Shown: positions 13,689 through 25,909 of the stretch, in pieces
Layout: each line of letters opens with the position of its first letter
How positions within the stretch are numbered: position 1 is the first letter of the stretch
Assembly: GCF_018143015.1 (NCBI RefSeq)
Contig: NC_054746.1
Coordinates: 30,345,129-30,409,128, forward strand
Source: Lytechinus variegatus
Taxonomy: Eukaryota > Echinodermata > Echinoidea > Temnopleuroida > Toxopneustidae
Reading direction: 5' to 3'
DNA length: 64,000 nt
Program-made: the position numbers and the translations under genes
The notes under the pieces: generated by a model
Told to the model about the DNA's origin: nothing
Database searches by the model: none
What the model saw: the letters and a program-made list of their open reading frames with translations, nothing else

Positions 13689-13690
<2 letters not shown>
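12963..13690. other. Non-coding stretch, nothing recognised
   Basis: AT-rich spacer with A and GA runs near 13460-13505 and no gene. Confidence 0.5.
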
Positions 13691-13736
<46 letters not shown>

Positions 13737-13738
13737 AG

Positions 13739-13792
<54 letters not shown>

Positions 13793-14031
13793 AGTACTAC
13801 TACTACTACTACAACTATTTCTACTACTACTACACTCTAAAAAATGAAGTGCTAATTTAGCTCTTATACAGCGTGTATAGTGACTGCACTTCGGAGTGCT
13901 GATTTGTCTAGTTCAAATTTGAACTAGACAAATCAGCACTCCGAAGTGCAGTCACTATACACGCTCTTTAAGAGCTAAATAAATTAGCACTTCATTTTTT
14001 AGAGTGTACTACTACTATTATTACAACAACA

Positions 14032-14062
<31 letters not shown>

Positions 14063-14064
14063 GC

Positions 14065-14096
<32 letters not shown>

Positions 14097-14117
14097 GCTG
14101 CTACTACTACTACTAGC

Positions 14118-14167
<50 letters not shown>

Positions 14168-14220
14168 GCTGCTGCTACTGCTGCTGCTTCTGCTGCTACT
14201 ACTACTGCTGCTACTACTAC
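13691..14220. repeat. (CTA)n microsatellite array interrupted by a MITE
   Basis: Long CTA trinucleotide array drifting to CTG (GCTGCTGCTACTG) toward the right end. It is split by the palindromic element at 13833-14005. Confidence 0.95.
13833..14005. mobile_element. Palindromic MITE with TA target duplication
   Basis: A 173-bp near-perfect palindrome. The left arm begins CACTCTAAAAAATGAAGTGC and the right arm ends with its complement. The centre is GTTCAAATTTGAAC. TA flanks both ends (13831-13832 and 14006-14007), the signature of Tc1/mariner-type insertion. It has no coding capacity and would have been moved by a transposase in trans. The high arm identity suggests a fairly recent insertion. 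Confidence 0.9.
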
Positions 14221-15469
14221 AGTGCAAGGAGTTGGAGGAGTTGAAGTGTCCTTTCTAAGAAATATGGCACATGAGCAGGTTCGAAGGATATTTGTAGTTT
14301 ATCAAGCATCCCTCGGCGTGGGGGACAGTTGAATTCTATTTTGCAATCGAACACTTCCTCCTTCATCTCATGTTCTCTCTCTTTTTTCCATACAAAACGA
14401 GGAATTTCCCTAATCCACTTTTCATCTTGGGAGATGACTTTAGTGTTGCCAAAAATACGTCACTCATTGTTTAACTTGATATAGATCTTCATAAGATTAG
14501 AATGGGGAAATAATTGGGATGATCTTATCTCAGTTTCTCACAGCTACCGGTCACATCCTCCTATCCAACATTCAACATTAGTGAATGTGCCAGCAGATTG
14601 ATATAAGCTATTGATAAATCCAAGAAAATAATGTTTGGTTTACAACGAGTTGAGTCAACACTCAGCACACTGACTCGCGCCGAAAAAATGCCATTGATTT
14701 GTCATCTTCAACTATCATTCTTTATTACAAAAATTAACAATCGCAATCGCAAGAGAATTACAATTAGAAAATTTTATGAGTTGTAAAAAATATTAAATAT
14801 AAAATTATATTGTTTCTTGGGGTTTCTTTTTATTATTATTTATTTATTATTATTATACAGGTGTATTTACTTTCTCAGAATAAGCGAAGTCAGTTCAATT
14901 GTCATGACGGTTTCCCTGTTCAACATTGATTTAAATTTAACCACATGACGCACATTTATCGAATAGAAATGATCAATGATAACTAAAACGGACATTTGAA
15001 AGATCATTGTAATCCCCGTGGATAATTCACTGCCAATTATGGTTAAGTGTATTTGTGGATTATAATAACTACCTTTTTATGAGATTACGGTCTCCTTTGA
15101 AGCAAGGTAACCGCAAAAACCTGCATGAACACCACAAAATTAACAGCAGAGTTTGATTCTGTTTGTCGTAACAATTATACACATCATTGCATGTCCCATT
15201 ATTATTTGATTCATATGTTTTCTTCCTGCGGGCATTGATTTTCAATTTATCTATTTCAGCTTCGTTCACTCTTTGCTATCTTTTATTTGTTTGAACAATG
15301 AAACTAAATTTTGTAGTGGCAGTCATCGCCTGTGAATTCATGGCTGGATTTCAGTGTTATAATGATAGTCATAAATAATGACAACATAATATCCGATGAT
15401 GTCCTAAATGACGATGAGTTAAGGGCGTTTTTTTTTAATATGAGGTATATACTTGATAATCATAATGAT
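14221..15469. other. Non-coding stretch, nothing recognised
   Basis: AT-rich spacer with a T/A-rich patch at 14826-14860 and no supported gene. Confidence 0.5.
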
Positions 15470-15740
15470 ATAGATAATATAGGATTTGTATAGCGCACGT
15501 ATCCACCTTGCTAGGTGCTCAAGGCGTCTAACCCGGCTAAGCTAGTCTACCGATTCTGGTGCGCACAGCTTTTTGAGGAATTGCTTCCTGCCGTTACCCA
15601 TTTACCTCACCTGGGTTGAGTGCAGCACAATGTGGGTAGATTTCTTACTGAAGGAAAACACGCCATGTTTTGGACTCGAACCAACGTCCTTCCGATTGAA
15701 AGACGAATCTTAATCATTAGACGCCCCCACACAGGCTTCA
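15470..15740 (-). mobile_element. tRNA-derived SINE, minus strand
   Basis: Read on the minus strand, a tRNA-like head carries a perfect B box GGTTCGAGTCC (15672-15682). A body follows with the string TGCACTCAACCCAGGTGAGG, then a tail GTGCGCTATACAAAT and an AT-rich end. The body string is shared with the SINE at 57981-58277, which defines a family. Sea urchin SURF-type SINEs have this general design, so that assignment is an inference. The copy looks old. Confidence 0.85.
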
Positions 15741-18587
15741 GTGCAATAAAAACCTTATAAATGTAAAAAGGAAATCCATTTCCAAAATTGACAGCGAGAA
15801 AATCTAGCGATGTAGTAGTAAAGTTCAGAAACGGCATGATTTGCTCGTACACTATCTTCATAATAACTTCGTTTATTGAAAACCCTTCTTGGTTCTCTGT
15901 TCATGATATGCCTCGAACATCAAAATTTATCGAAATTACTTATCAAACTTCTCAACGCTTAGAACACAGTCAACATACCCTATTGCTCTATCATGCTAAT
16001 GCAATCCTCTTGTAATTGTCAGCTTTTGGTTGCCTAATTATATAAGTTGTAAATACATTGAAAAGTATGCAATGGTAAACATGAGAAAAAATGGTTCAAA
16101 TATTCTCCTTCCCCTGGTATTCCTTTCTGATCTGGTTAAAGAGAGAGTTGTGTACCTGTCATGTAATATTATCATTACAATTTGTTTTTTTACACCACCG
16201 CCCCCTTCCCAATTAACAAAATTATCTTGCAAATACCATTTTTGATTGTCACAAATCACAATGGTAAGTTCATATTATGCGAACAAAGACACATCCAAAT
16301 TTGAAATCCAGCATAAGCCCATTATATAGTTTAGATGAGTCAGTCTTACAACTCACATTCATAACCATACAATGTGGTCGTGATTGAGTTAGAAAACACA
16401 TTTTCAGAGGCAAACATAATGAAGATTTAAACATTCTTCGAAAAGAAACTAAAACAGACCATATAAAGTGGGAATGATTATAGAAACAACCATTTTTCTT
16501 ATTTTCAAAAAGTAATAATTTTTTTACAGTGCTTCCATTGACCGGACTGCTTGTCGACATTGGTGCCCAGGCACTTATATAATTAAACAATTGAAAATCA
16601 ATTCAATTTATAGATAAATCTTATTAGTTTTTATGGTAAAAGACTTGTTTGAAATCATGATTGAGAAATCTCTTATTATCAAGAGTACAATTAAACTAAG
16701 AGATGATGTTTACTGTATAGGTGTGATATCTAAAAATCACCTAAATTATACATCTATGTCGCCTGTACTTCTCAGATATAATGAATGTATGGACCTATAC
16801 AGACATAGTCGGAACAAATTTCCGTTTAATCTTGCATTAATTCTTTTGATTAATCATTATTATTTATTTTTTGTAATTAGTGTCAGGCATGTTATAAAAT
16901 AACGGACAAATTTCATAAACTCTCCATAATCATGATAATCATAAAATACTTTGAAAGCTCTCAATGTCATTTTACTTTCACACAACTCAATGATTCATAA
17001 TGGGAACTACTACATGCCCCCTAAAAAAGTTCCAAGACCAAGAAAAAGTGAAGGGGAAAATCGAAAGGAAACGAAAAGAGAAGGGTTGACATCATTGTGA
17101 AGGTCAACATTTTCGCTAAATCGCAACCTTTATCCTTGAAATTTTGCCCAATACACCATGTTCTACCCCTAAAATATTTTGCTCAATACTCCACTGCTAC
17201 AACTGGAATAACTCGAATATGTCTTTAAACACAACCATCACATTATTGTTTCGAATTTTGACCACACAGGTATTTCATTCTACCTGGGTCAAGTATACTC
17301 GAAAGAAAAGGGTCTTTTTGTTCCCAAAACCGGAACTATGCAATGCCCAATGTCCCTTACTGTTTGCGTGGTATATGGAGCATAATTTCCTGACCATAAA
17401 ACACTATGCCCAGCACGATAAGTCCTTGTAGAAAGTGTATCCAGTTCAGTTTCACTGAATCAATTCCACATATCGGTGATGCATCAAGTTCATACTGTGA
17501 GCCCATCTGTCTTTCTTCTGATGGTTGTCCTCTGAACGATATGATTACTGTCTTAACTCATAAGAATTCAGCTCATTGACAGGTATCAAACAAATTTTAT
17601 TTGTACTCGTCAGGATGACACGTAGATACGATGTTTAATTTTCTTATTTCGTTTTTATTATTCTGTTATTTCATATTTATTCATCTATTTACACTTTCGT
17701 TTTTTTAATCTTATTTCTTTATTTATTCCTTTGTATTTTTATTTATTCCTTTTTTTGGGGGGGGGGGGATTTCGAATAGATACACACATCGGTTTTCTGA
17801 ATGCTCAATATTGCGTCATCCATTTTCTACTAATTATTTCACATTCCAAATACAACTTTTGCTGTTCAATCTAAATAACGAGATAAATTTTAGTTCCTTC
17901 CATCATTCACAGCAGATGTTTTGTGTATTGTTGCATGGTCACACAAAATTGAACCTTTCGGTTTTTAGTTATCATGATTCATTAAAAACGCAAGTACATT
18001 ACTCCATGTAATAAATGCGCTGTGTATTTTGTGCTATCATCAAGGTTATCCAGGAATGTTATATCATAGCCATACACACACTGGAAATTGGGTAAGTTAG
18101 GAAAATTCGAAAGCGTTTTGAATGTATAAAAGTCGTATAAAGAATGAGGTAAAACTAGCAATGCCATCATCATTTTTACGTCATGACGTGACGTTTTCGA
18201 AATGGTCGCTTTTTAGGAAGATTGAAATTACCATATAGTGCGCCCTTAAACTTTACACCTATAATTATGTGATCTCTCTCGGTGACCAACAACTCCAAGA
18301 AAATACTGTGTTTCATTTAAAAACATAAAAATAAGAAATAGATGAATGTCGTATTGGATTACATCCAGAACCCTCACCACAGTTTTCCTTGGAATAGTTT
18401 TGAGAGAAATAAAGCGGTGTGGGATGGGTAGATAAACCACTCTGCTTCCTGGGTAGCATAGTGGGTGAGCTTCAAGTATTGTCACCCCGTTTGGTCTTCA
18501 AAACTCCTCACTTTTCAACCAATTGCATGTGACATTGAATTCCCATCGCATTGCAGTCTAGCTCTGGACGTAAGTGATTTTTTTTAT
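15741..18587. other. Non-coding stretch, nothing recognised
   Basis: AT-rich sequence with frames up to about 106 codons, none with a recognisable motif. A T-rich tract and a run of G lie at 17640-17770. Confidence 0.5.
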
Positions 18588-18591
18588 TTAA

Positions 18592-19173
18592 AGGGATGGT
18601 CCAGGCTGAAAGTATTTATGGCTTAATAAATAGAGCAGAATTCACTGAGCAAAATGCCGAAAATTTCATCAAAATCGGATAACAAATAACGAAGTTATTG
18701 AATTTTAAAGTTTAGCAATATTTCGTGAAAACAGTCGTCATGAATATTCATTAGTTGGGCTGATGATGTCACATCTCCACTTGTTCTTTTGTATTTTATT
18801 ATATGAAATTAGGTTTATTGAAAAATTTCTCTCCAAGAACTAAAAAAAAATGGATTGACATCTGATTTAGTGCATTAGATATTTATTGCTGCAACTTATT
18901 TAATTACAAGGGAGCCATATTATTCACACAAGTATGAAAATTTTGAATAAACCACATTTCATATAATAAAATACAAAATAACAAGTGGAGATGTAACATC
19001 ATCAGCCCACCTAATGAATATTCATGACGACTCTTTTCACAAAATATTGCTAAACTTTAAATTTCAGTAACTTTATTATTTGTTATCCGATTTCGATGAA
19101 ATTTTCGGCATTTTGCTCAGCGAATTCTACTCTATGTATTAAGATATAAATGTATTCAGCCCGGACCATCCAT
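18592..19173. mobile_element. Foldback MITE with TTAA target duplication, copy 1
   Basis: A 582-bp inverted-repeat element. The left end AGGGATGGTCCAGGCTGAAA pairs with the right end TTCAGCCCGGACCATCCAT. TTAA flanks both sides (18588-18591 and 19174-19177). The arms pair along about 200-250 bp each, and a central palindrome contains ATTTTATTATATGAAAT and its complement. TTAA duplication is typical of piggyBac-type insertion. There is no transposase. Copy 2 at 39866-40278 has lost most of the centre. Confidence 0.9.
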
Positions 19174-19177
19174 TTAA

Positions 19178-22100
19178 CCTGATTGTTACGTCCTAAGTAA
19201 CAACAAACTGAGTAAAGCCGTGGTCCACTGGATTAAATCTTTCCAACAGAATCGGTGGGCTTCGCACCAATCTACACCATGTACATTGAAACAGCTTTAA
19301 CACACGATTTAAAAAATCATATGCGTTCAGAACTAGACTAATTATGCTGCCGATAATATTGTCCAAAAACGAAATTAAAAGGAGGTGGGGGCATAGGAAA
19401 ATGTAACTGTCATTTACAGGGGTGCATGTGATGTTTGTGCATATTTTCGCCGAGAAAAGCTCACTGGATTAAGTATGAAAATTCCAATAACTCGAGTCCG
19501 CATGGCCGATATGTTTCTTGCTTCCCTATTTGCAACTGTAGGGAAGAGTAAAGAAAAAACAATTAGTAGACCTATTCCCCCAAGCATTATTCAGAACTTA
19601 TCATAACTTTGAATTGATACTCATACTGTCTAAACATATCATAATCATGAGATCAAAATGAATAAACATAAACCGGGCCAGCGCATGCACTCTTAAAAAT
19701 ATCATTGAATTTTGTGTTATGAGGGAACATAATGATTTCGTGCAAACTTGCAGAAATGTAGGATATACATTTCACGTTGAGGTGGCCCCTCCCCCCCCCC
19801 CCCCCCCCCCCCATCTTCCGGCGAGGACGTTTGCCCTCTTTTGATCACGTTGATAGAGCTCTGCGCGCGGCGTAGTGAGTTCTAGTTTGAATCTCCTTGG
19901 ACGATGCCAGAGGATTTTTCACAAGATGTAAAATGGTATGTCTATAAGCTTTTATCTTCATCGGTCACCTTTAGAAGATCCTTCCACACCTGCTCACCGT
20001 CTCTCCAGACCAATTGATAGGACTTTAATTGACATCGCGTGATGAAGACTTGTGTCATTATCAACCGGTCGCCTTACAAATGGACTAACCGTGTTTGGGC
20101 CATTCCCTAGCCGGTCACCGAGGATTTAAACCCTAAATATTGGCATAACGAAGTGACTAGACACATTTTGAAGAGGAGCTGAACAGAACTCATCATCACA
20201 CACAATTCAAGTGGAAGCTGGAAACATGTTTCGGTCAATCGGCTCCGAAAGGAACTCATCCTCTCTGAAAATTCAATTGTTTGTATATGAAAGGGGCTAG
20301 ATGGGGGGTTACTTTTGTATGCGAGGGAGCGTGGCAACGGAGTGGGAGAAACTAATCATTTTAAATAGTAATACATGTACCAGGGAATCTCAAACTGGTA
20401 AAATTGAGCATCACGACGGACTTTAAAGCCAAACTTACATTGAAATTCGTGTTTTCAATCTTTTCTAACATTTACAGTCTTGAAGGGTTAATATTTATGA
20501 CTGACCAGCTCGTCCCCATGCATTGAATAGATAGAAATCTCCCAACCTTAATAGACTAATGATATGTTACTGTTTATTACTGCACATTTTAATCCCATCC
20601 GGGGACGTGCCCCTACTCCTCGCTCCCTCCTCGGGCTCCCAACCCTTGTACATGGGTATTCGATATCATGTTTCGCATACAACCAATAAAGCAAAGAATG
20701 TGAACCCGTTCTTCTTTAAAAATAAAAGTCCAGTGATTGAGGTCATACGTTACGCCTAGATATAGTTTATTTTCTTCCTTAAGTAGATCATCATCTGGTT
20801 GGGTATATTTGGGGTGTCCTTTCGCCTATCCAAGCAATAATTAACTAATGAAGTGACACTTTCAGCTTCAGGACCATCTTCCCTTCTATCTCAAGAGACA
20901 TGGCGAATAAATCAGTTTTTCCCCTGGCCTGACATCTTTTTTTGAAAATGGGGTCGATGGGACTCAGAGCATCAGGTCAATGTTGTATTGAATCCACATG
21001 ATCTTTATCCTCCTCAACCTTGTCCACATTACAATGACGATGTCGACTGGAGCAGGGGGGGGGGGGTGGGCATGCACTGGGAAGTGCAAAAATGGGAATA
21101 AATCAGAGTTAACATTTCCGATGTCCAGGCAAATTTCTTTATAATGGATACGGTGCTTTAGTTTACAAATCAAAATTATTATCGCAATCAAAACAAAGCC
21201 TACACGAGCTGCAATATGTATTTTAGAATCAATATGTCATTGAATGGCTAGTAATCAATACGCTAGCCAAAGCAAAAGAGACAGCTGCAGACGGGAGAAC
21301 GAGACCCGGATGATTCCCGCGCGGGGCGAAGAGAGATCCCGGTGATCACTGTGATGAAGCCGTGTATAAGATCAAGGTCAAGACCAGATTGTCTTTGAGG
21401 TCTATGTCACGCACCATGAATTGATGTGAGAACTATAGCAGGGCACTCTGCTGGTGAAGAGTATGTGTATCAGGTTCTCTAACCAAACAATCGAGGACAC
21501 AAAAGATTGGAAGAAATTTCTAAGAAAACGGATGGCGTTTTGTTGCTTCAAACCAGTTCTTCAGATGTTCTGTTCATAGAATACCTTAGAAAGATCCCCA
21601 TGATAGAAAAATGCTAAAAAAGAAAGTTATGAACCATTTGTCCCCATTAGGCTATTTGGCATAAAAAAAATTATCTCGAGTGTAATAATAAGGCCGATGT
21701 GGAATCGAGGTTGTTTTGATCGGGATTATGAAGGCAAAACTTCCATGCCGGGATATGATCAGAAGGGAATATTTCATTTCTTCTGCTTGGATCAAACAAT
21801 TTTCTGTGATTCTTTTTGTATAGACTAGCAGTCAGCTCCTGCAACATTCAAGCAAACTCCCGGGTAATTATGATTTTAAGGGGGAGGGGTGCTGATTCTT
21901 GGTATATATTTTAATTTCTCCTTATAAATTTCTATCTTTTAGTCCCTTAATTTTTTTTCTTCAACATTTTAGCTGTTTATCATTTTCACAACCATTGAAT
22001 AGGATGATGCAAGTTATTTTGATGATAATGGGAATGTCGCTTATATCCTGATCTATTTAGAGATTGTTTGTCCGCTAGCACAGAAATATTAAGTTGAAGG

Positions 22101-22544
22101 TCGAGCTTCTTGGTACTTAGACAGTTGCAATAGGTCAACATACCAACCCCTTTTTTCCCCTCCCTCTCACTTGCTTCCCCTCTTCAATTTCTTCCTCTTT
22201 ATTTCTGCTCATTTCGATTTTGAATACCAAAATACCGATGAGAAATTAATTGTGTACACGAAATAAAACTTGCAGTACCCAATCAATCATCTCATTTGAT
22301 TCGGGGCGCCATTAATGTCACAAATTTGTCTGAGCGATTCAGCAGGTGTCTGCTATTATTTGACCCTCAACCTGATCATGACCTGGAGGTCAAGTCCAAT
22401 CTTAAGGAGCTGTTGAAGTCAATTATAGATTCTACCACTAACCATCAAAGGCGGAAGTTAAAGTGCGATGACCAGAGGAATTCGAGACACTGTTTTGGTC
22501 ATAAAATACTAAATGTTTCGCTGCAGTGACTGGGGTAAGGGGAG
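19178..22544. other. Non-coding stretch with poly-C and poly-G runs
   Basis: No supported gene. A 22-base run of C lies at 19791-19812 and a run of G near 21055-21066. Some less AT-rich patches (19980-20330, 21240-21420) have no coding signature and could be regulatory, but nothing in the sequence proves it. Confidence 0.5.
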
Positions 22545-22645
22545 CAAGGAGAGAGAGAGGGGGGGGGGTAAAAAGTGAAGAGCGGGGAGAACGAGGGGCC
22601 GGAGAGCGAAGGATTGAGGAGAGGGCAAAGAGACAGAAAGTGGGA
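22545..22645. repeat. GA/GGGGA low-complexity tract
   Basis: Purine-rich AGGAGAGAG repeats. The proline- and arginine-rich open frames over this part (22499-22877 on both strands) are by-products of this tract and of the adjacent MITE. Confidence 0.85.
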
Positions 22646-22651
22646 GGGACA

Positions 22652-22794
22652 CAGGGTCCGCGGAATGGTTTTCAAAGTGGGGGGGGGGGGGCTGACCATG
22701 CAAAAAATCACAATCATATGGTCGTTTTTACTTTTTTGTACACGGTTTATGAAAAAAGTGGGGGCTAGACCCCCCCCGCGCTTTGCGGCCCCTA
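22652..22794. mobile_element. MITE with CAGGGGCCGCGGAA ends, copy A
   Basis: A 143-bp element starting CAGGGTCCGCGGAA and ending GCTTTGCGGCCCCTA. GGACA lies directly on both sides (22647-22651 and 22795-22799), a 5-bp target duplication. The interior has poly-G and poly-C blocks and the marker string ACCATGCAAAAAATCACAAT, shared with copy C at 43105-43276 and, diverged, with copy B at 31478-31651. No open frame of its own. Confidence 0.85.
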
Positions 22795-22799
22795 GGACA

Positions 22800-23759
22800 G
22801 TTGGAGAAAGAATCAGAAGAAGAGAGAAGGGTGAAGTGATGCAGAATATATACACAAGGGGTGGAATTTTGAGCTGAGAGAACAGGTAATTACGGTGGAA
22901 ATGGGTTAAAAAAGTATAGGAAATTAAATATTTATTGGAAATGATGAACGAGAAATATTGGAGAGAGAGAGGGGGGGCAATGGAAGGGGCGTGTGAGAGA
23001 GGGAGAGAGTGGAGAGTGGAGAGGAGGAATGGTAACGCTGAGGGTTAGGGGGAATTCACAGAAAATTTGGCATAGAGGGGGTAAATATTCAGCCCCCTAT
23101 CCGACTATAGTGGATGTATTTTGAGAACCCATTCTTTGTGAGGTAAAAGAAAATTAATAAACATAAATGTTTTAGAATGTCTTTTTTTCAATACCGAAGC
23201 AGTGATTCTAAAGTAATTGATTTCTCTGTTTTGAAAATAAAATGAAAATAATTCGTTATAACACCTTCCTGTTGTAAAGATTTTCTTAAACCATTTTAAC
23301 CTACATACCTACATGGTTTACAGGCATTATTTTGAATGATTTTACTAACTTGCTGTTCAACCTGATCTTGCCGAACACATTTTTTTCTCTCTCTCTCTAT
23401 CCCGTTTTAAAGATAATTAAAATTGATATCAATCAGTAAACCAACAGCACCTTAAGAAATATTGACCGGCATTTGGATCAATAATGTCAACGTAATCCTA
23501 TGTATATGATTTCAGTAGTCTTTATGTAACTATTATGATTTTACATTTTGTAGCTCAAAATTTAAACATTTCTTTTCCAATGGAAAGCGGGTTGATACAA
23601 ACAAATCTTTGGATAATGAAAACTTTCTGACAGAGGTTCTGGCAGAAAATCGCTTAGATCGAAATTATCTTTTTCTTGAATGAGAATGATCATAGAATTG
23701 AGGATGTTTATCCAAGTAGCCTTGGTGAATGTCATGAATGTAATAATCACTCACGCACA
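22800..23759. other. Non-coding stretch with a GA-rich patch
   Basis: Purine-rich GAGAGA/GGGG tract at 22958-23045, otherwise AT-rich with no gene. Confidence 0.55.
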
Positions 23760-24560
23760 AGGAATTAATTTCCGCGAATTATCGCCTGCGCACTATCACT
23801 CCAATTAAAGGAGTCGTCTCGAAAGAAGCGCAGGACAGGCCCGTTATTCATAAAGCATCGCTAATCCTAATGGCCGTTAAGGACACTTAGTCATAATGAG
23901 TGGGGGTTTTTTTACCTGAAGGTCCTCTATGCAGAAATTAGTGGATCCGTCGAAGGGTGGGGTTGCTATATGATATTATGGTATAAAACAACACTGCTAA
24001 GTTTGAAATCACGTTTGATAAACATTACTTAATTTGAAACTCTGTATAGCATAACCTTTTAATTATTACATTTTTATCATGAAAATGCAAATTGGTTATT
24101 TTAACCAAGTTTTAAATTATTTTTATTAATGTAATTGCGCGCAAAATCACAGGCAAGTGTGATGTTATTATTACAGTGGTGGCTATAAAAAATATATATT
24201 GACAAGAATGATGGTGCATACATGTATGAGCCGAAAGCGTCGGCTATTGGTCAATGCATGGTTCAAGTTTTGGTTGATAAAAAACACACAAACCTAGTTG
24301 ATTGGCTTAGAAACACCCTAGTCCACTTACGTGACACTCTCATGATTGATTAATGAATAAAGGCCATATGAGCCCCTTGGGAAGATTCCGCCATGTTATC
24401 ACCCATCTTCATCCGCCTAACTCATCCTCTTCATGTACGGGGAAACACTGGGCAAGGGAAACACGCTAATCAGCGGTGTCAGGCCGTACTGGGCCGCTAA
24501 ACATGCAATCAATTCAACAATTAACGAGCTCGGAGGAAACTCAATTTAAATGTTTTTCTT
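23760..24560. promoter_or_regulatory. Possible cis-regulatory segment (speculative)
   Basis: This stretch has no low-complexity runs, no repeat-family match within the window and no usable open frame. It is less AT-rich than its surroundings. It contains several TAAT/ATTA-type cores in compact blocks (TGATTGATTAATGAATAA at about 24341, GCTAATCAGC at about 24466, AACAATTAACGAG at about 24519). This mix is what one would expect of an enhancer with homeodomain-type sites, but it is only an inference from composition. Confidence 0.2.
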
Positions 24561-25049
24561 CTGCTAAATTCGACACAAATCAAGCGGTCAAATTGTTTGC
24601 TTGATAGATTGGTTCCTGTTGAGGAAGAGGATCAGTGCGAGTCGCAGTAATCATCACCATAACAACAAGCCTTGAACTACATCTTGATAAGATACATTAT
24701 TTTGCATCAGAGTGACTTGGCAAGAAGGATTTGAGAAGCTTCTTTAATTTCTTGAAACACATTGCACAACAATTTGGTAATCGACTCTCGACAATGTTGA
24801 AAGAAAACAAATCTTACATTATTTTGTTTTCAATCACATTATAGCTTTACACAAGCACACCGAATGATACGAGATTTCCATATAAATTATGTTTATAAAT
24901 GCATTCATTTAGATGAATCGATGGCAGTGTAATTGCCATTTTAGCCAATTATAACTTTGTCCAATTTGCAGCAAGGCAATTTCGTCTCCGGCATTCGTTT
25001 ACGGCTATAGCTGAACACTTATGAACACAAAGTACAAAATAACAAGTGG
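24561..25049. other. Non-coding stretch, nothing recognised
   Basis: AT-rich sequence without a gene or a clear repeat. Confidence 0.5.
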
Positions 25050-25059
25050 AAATAGGATC

Positions 25060-25161
25060 ATCTGGGCATTAGACCAAATAGCAATCAGACCGATTAAGTA
25101 TTAGACCAAGAGATGGTTGGACCACATGCCAATTAGACCATCTGCGAGAAGACCAAGTGGA
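25060..25161 (+). repeat. Degenerate AGACCA-type tandem repeat
   Basis: The string ATTAGACCA or close variants (ATCAGACCG, TTGGACCAC, GAAGACCAA) recurs about seven times at 10-20 bp spacing. The plus-strand frame of about 100 codons that starts here is explained partly by this repeat. Confidence 0.6.
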
Positions 25162-25562
25162 TACAAACTTTCGACAACGCCCGAGTTCTTGGACATGATT
25201 GTGTTAAGGAGTCACAAGGGGGCGCAAGTGCATTTCAGAACGAAGGTTTATATACATGATATAGAGGCCAAAAGGGCCAAGATAAAGTGGGAGGTTATTA
25301 CAATATATGTTTTCATGTGTCCAAAGGTTACATGTGGTGATCTATATCTTCTTTTTCGTTTAGATACTTATTCTGTATCCATGTTTAATCGCCAGTACGA
25401 ACTATATCGTAACAACTTCTAAATAAATTATTTTGAACTACTGTTTTACCAAATTAAAACGATTTGGTATTTTTTTTTAGATAATTAAATTCTAGTTCGA
25501 CATCTAGAACTAGACATGTTTACCATACAATTACCATGATTACGTCATAATTATCTTCACAT

Positions 25563-25909
25563 TAAGCCCGGCTCACACTGTGCGATTCGTTGCGATCCGA
25601 TTTTCAAAAGAAATCATAATAATAACTTTTTAACATGAATATTCCAACTAATAAAATCTTAGCGATCCGAGGTCAGAATAGTTGTAGGACTACTGAAATC
25701 AAAATTCAATGTAGTTTGAGCCTCAATGTAGGAATAAAAGCAAATTCAATTCCAAATCATCATCGGCTGCGACTTGAAGCCGATTTGGACTTTATTCCGA
25801 CAACAGGGCTTGCCGCAAAGCAAAATTATGATTTCATTATTTCTATAACATTATGCCGAACTTCAAATAAAGTAATCGTTTCGGATCGCAGAGTGTGAGA
25901 CGGCCTTTA
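25563..25909. mobile_element. Inverted-repeat element with CTCACACTnTGCGAT ends, copy 1
   Basis: About 347 bp. The left end GGCTCACACTGTGCGATTCG pairs with the right end CGGATCGCAGAGTGTGAGAC. The internal marker CATCGGCTGCGACT is shared with a second copy at 42625-42950. The flanks suggest TTAA on the left and a mutated TTTA on the right, so the target duplication is uncertain. No coding capacity. Confidence 0.75.

Noticed and set aside
13691-14220. Possible CRISPR-like array because of regular short repeats
   Set aside because: It is a simple CTA microsatellite without spacers, in a eukaryotic context.
22499-22877. Overlapping proline/glycine-rich frames on both strands
   Set aside because: They arise from the GA tract and poly-G/poly-C blocks of a MITE.
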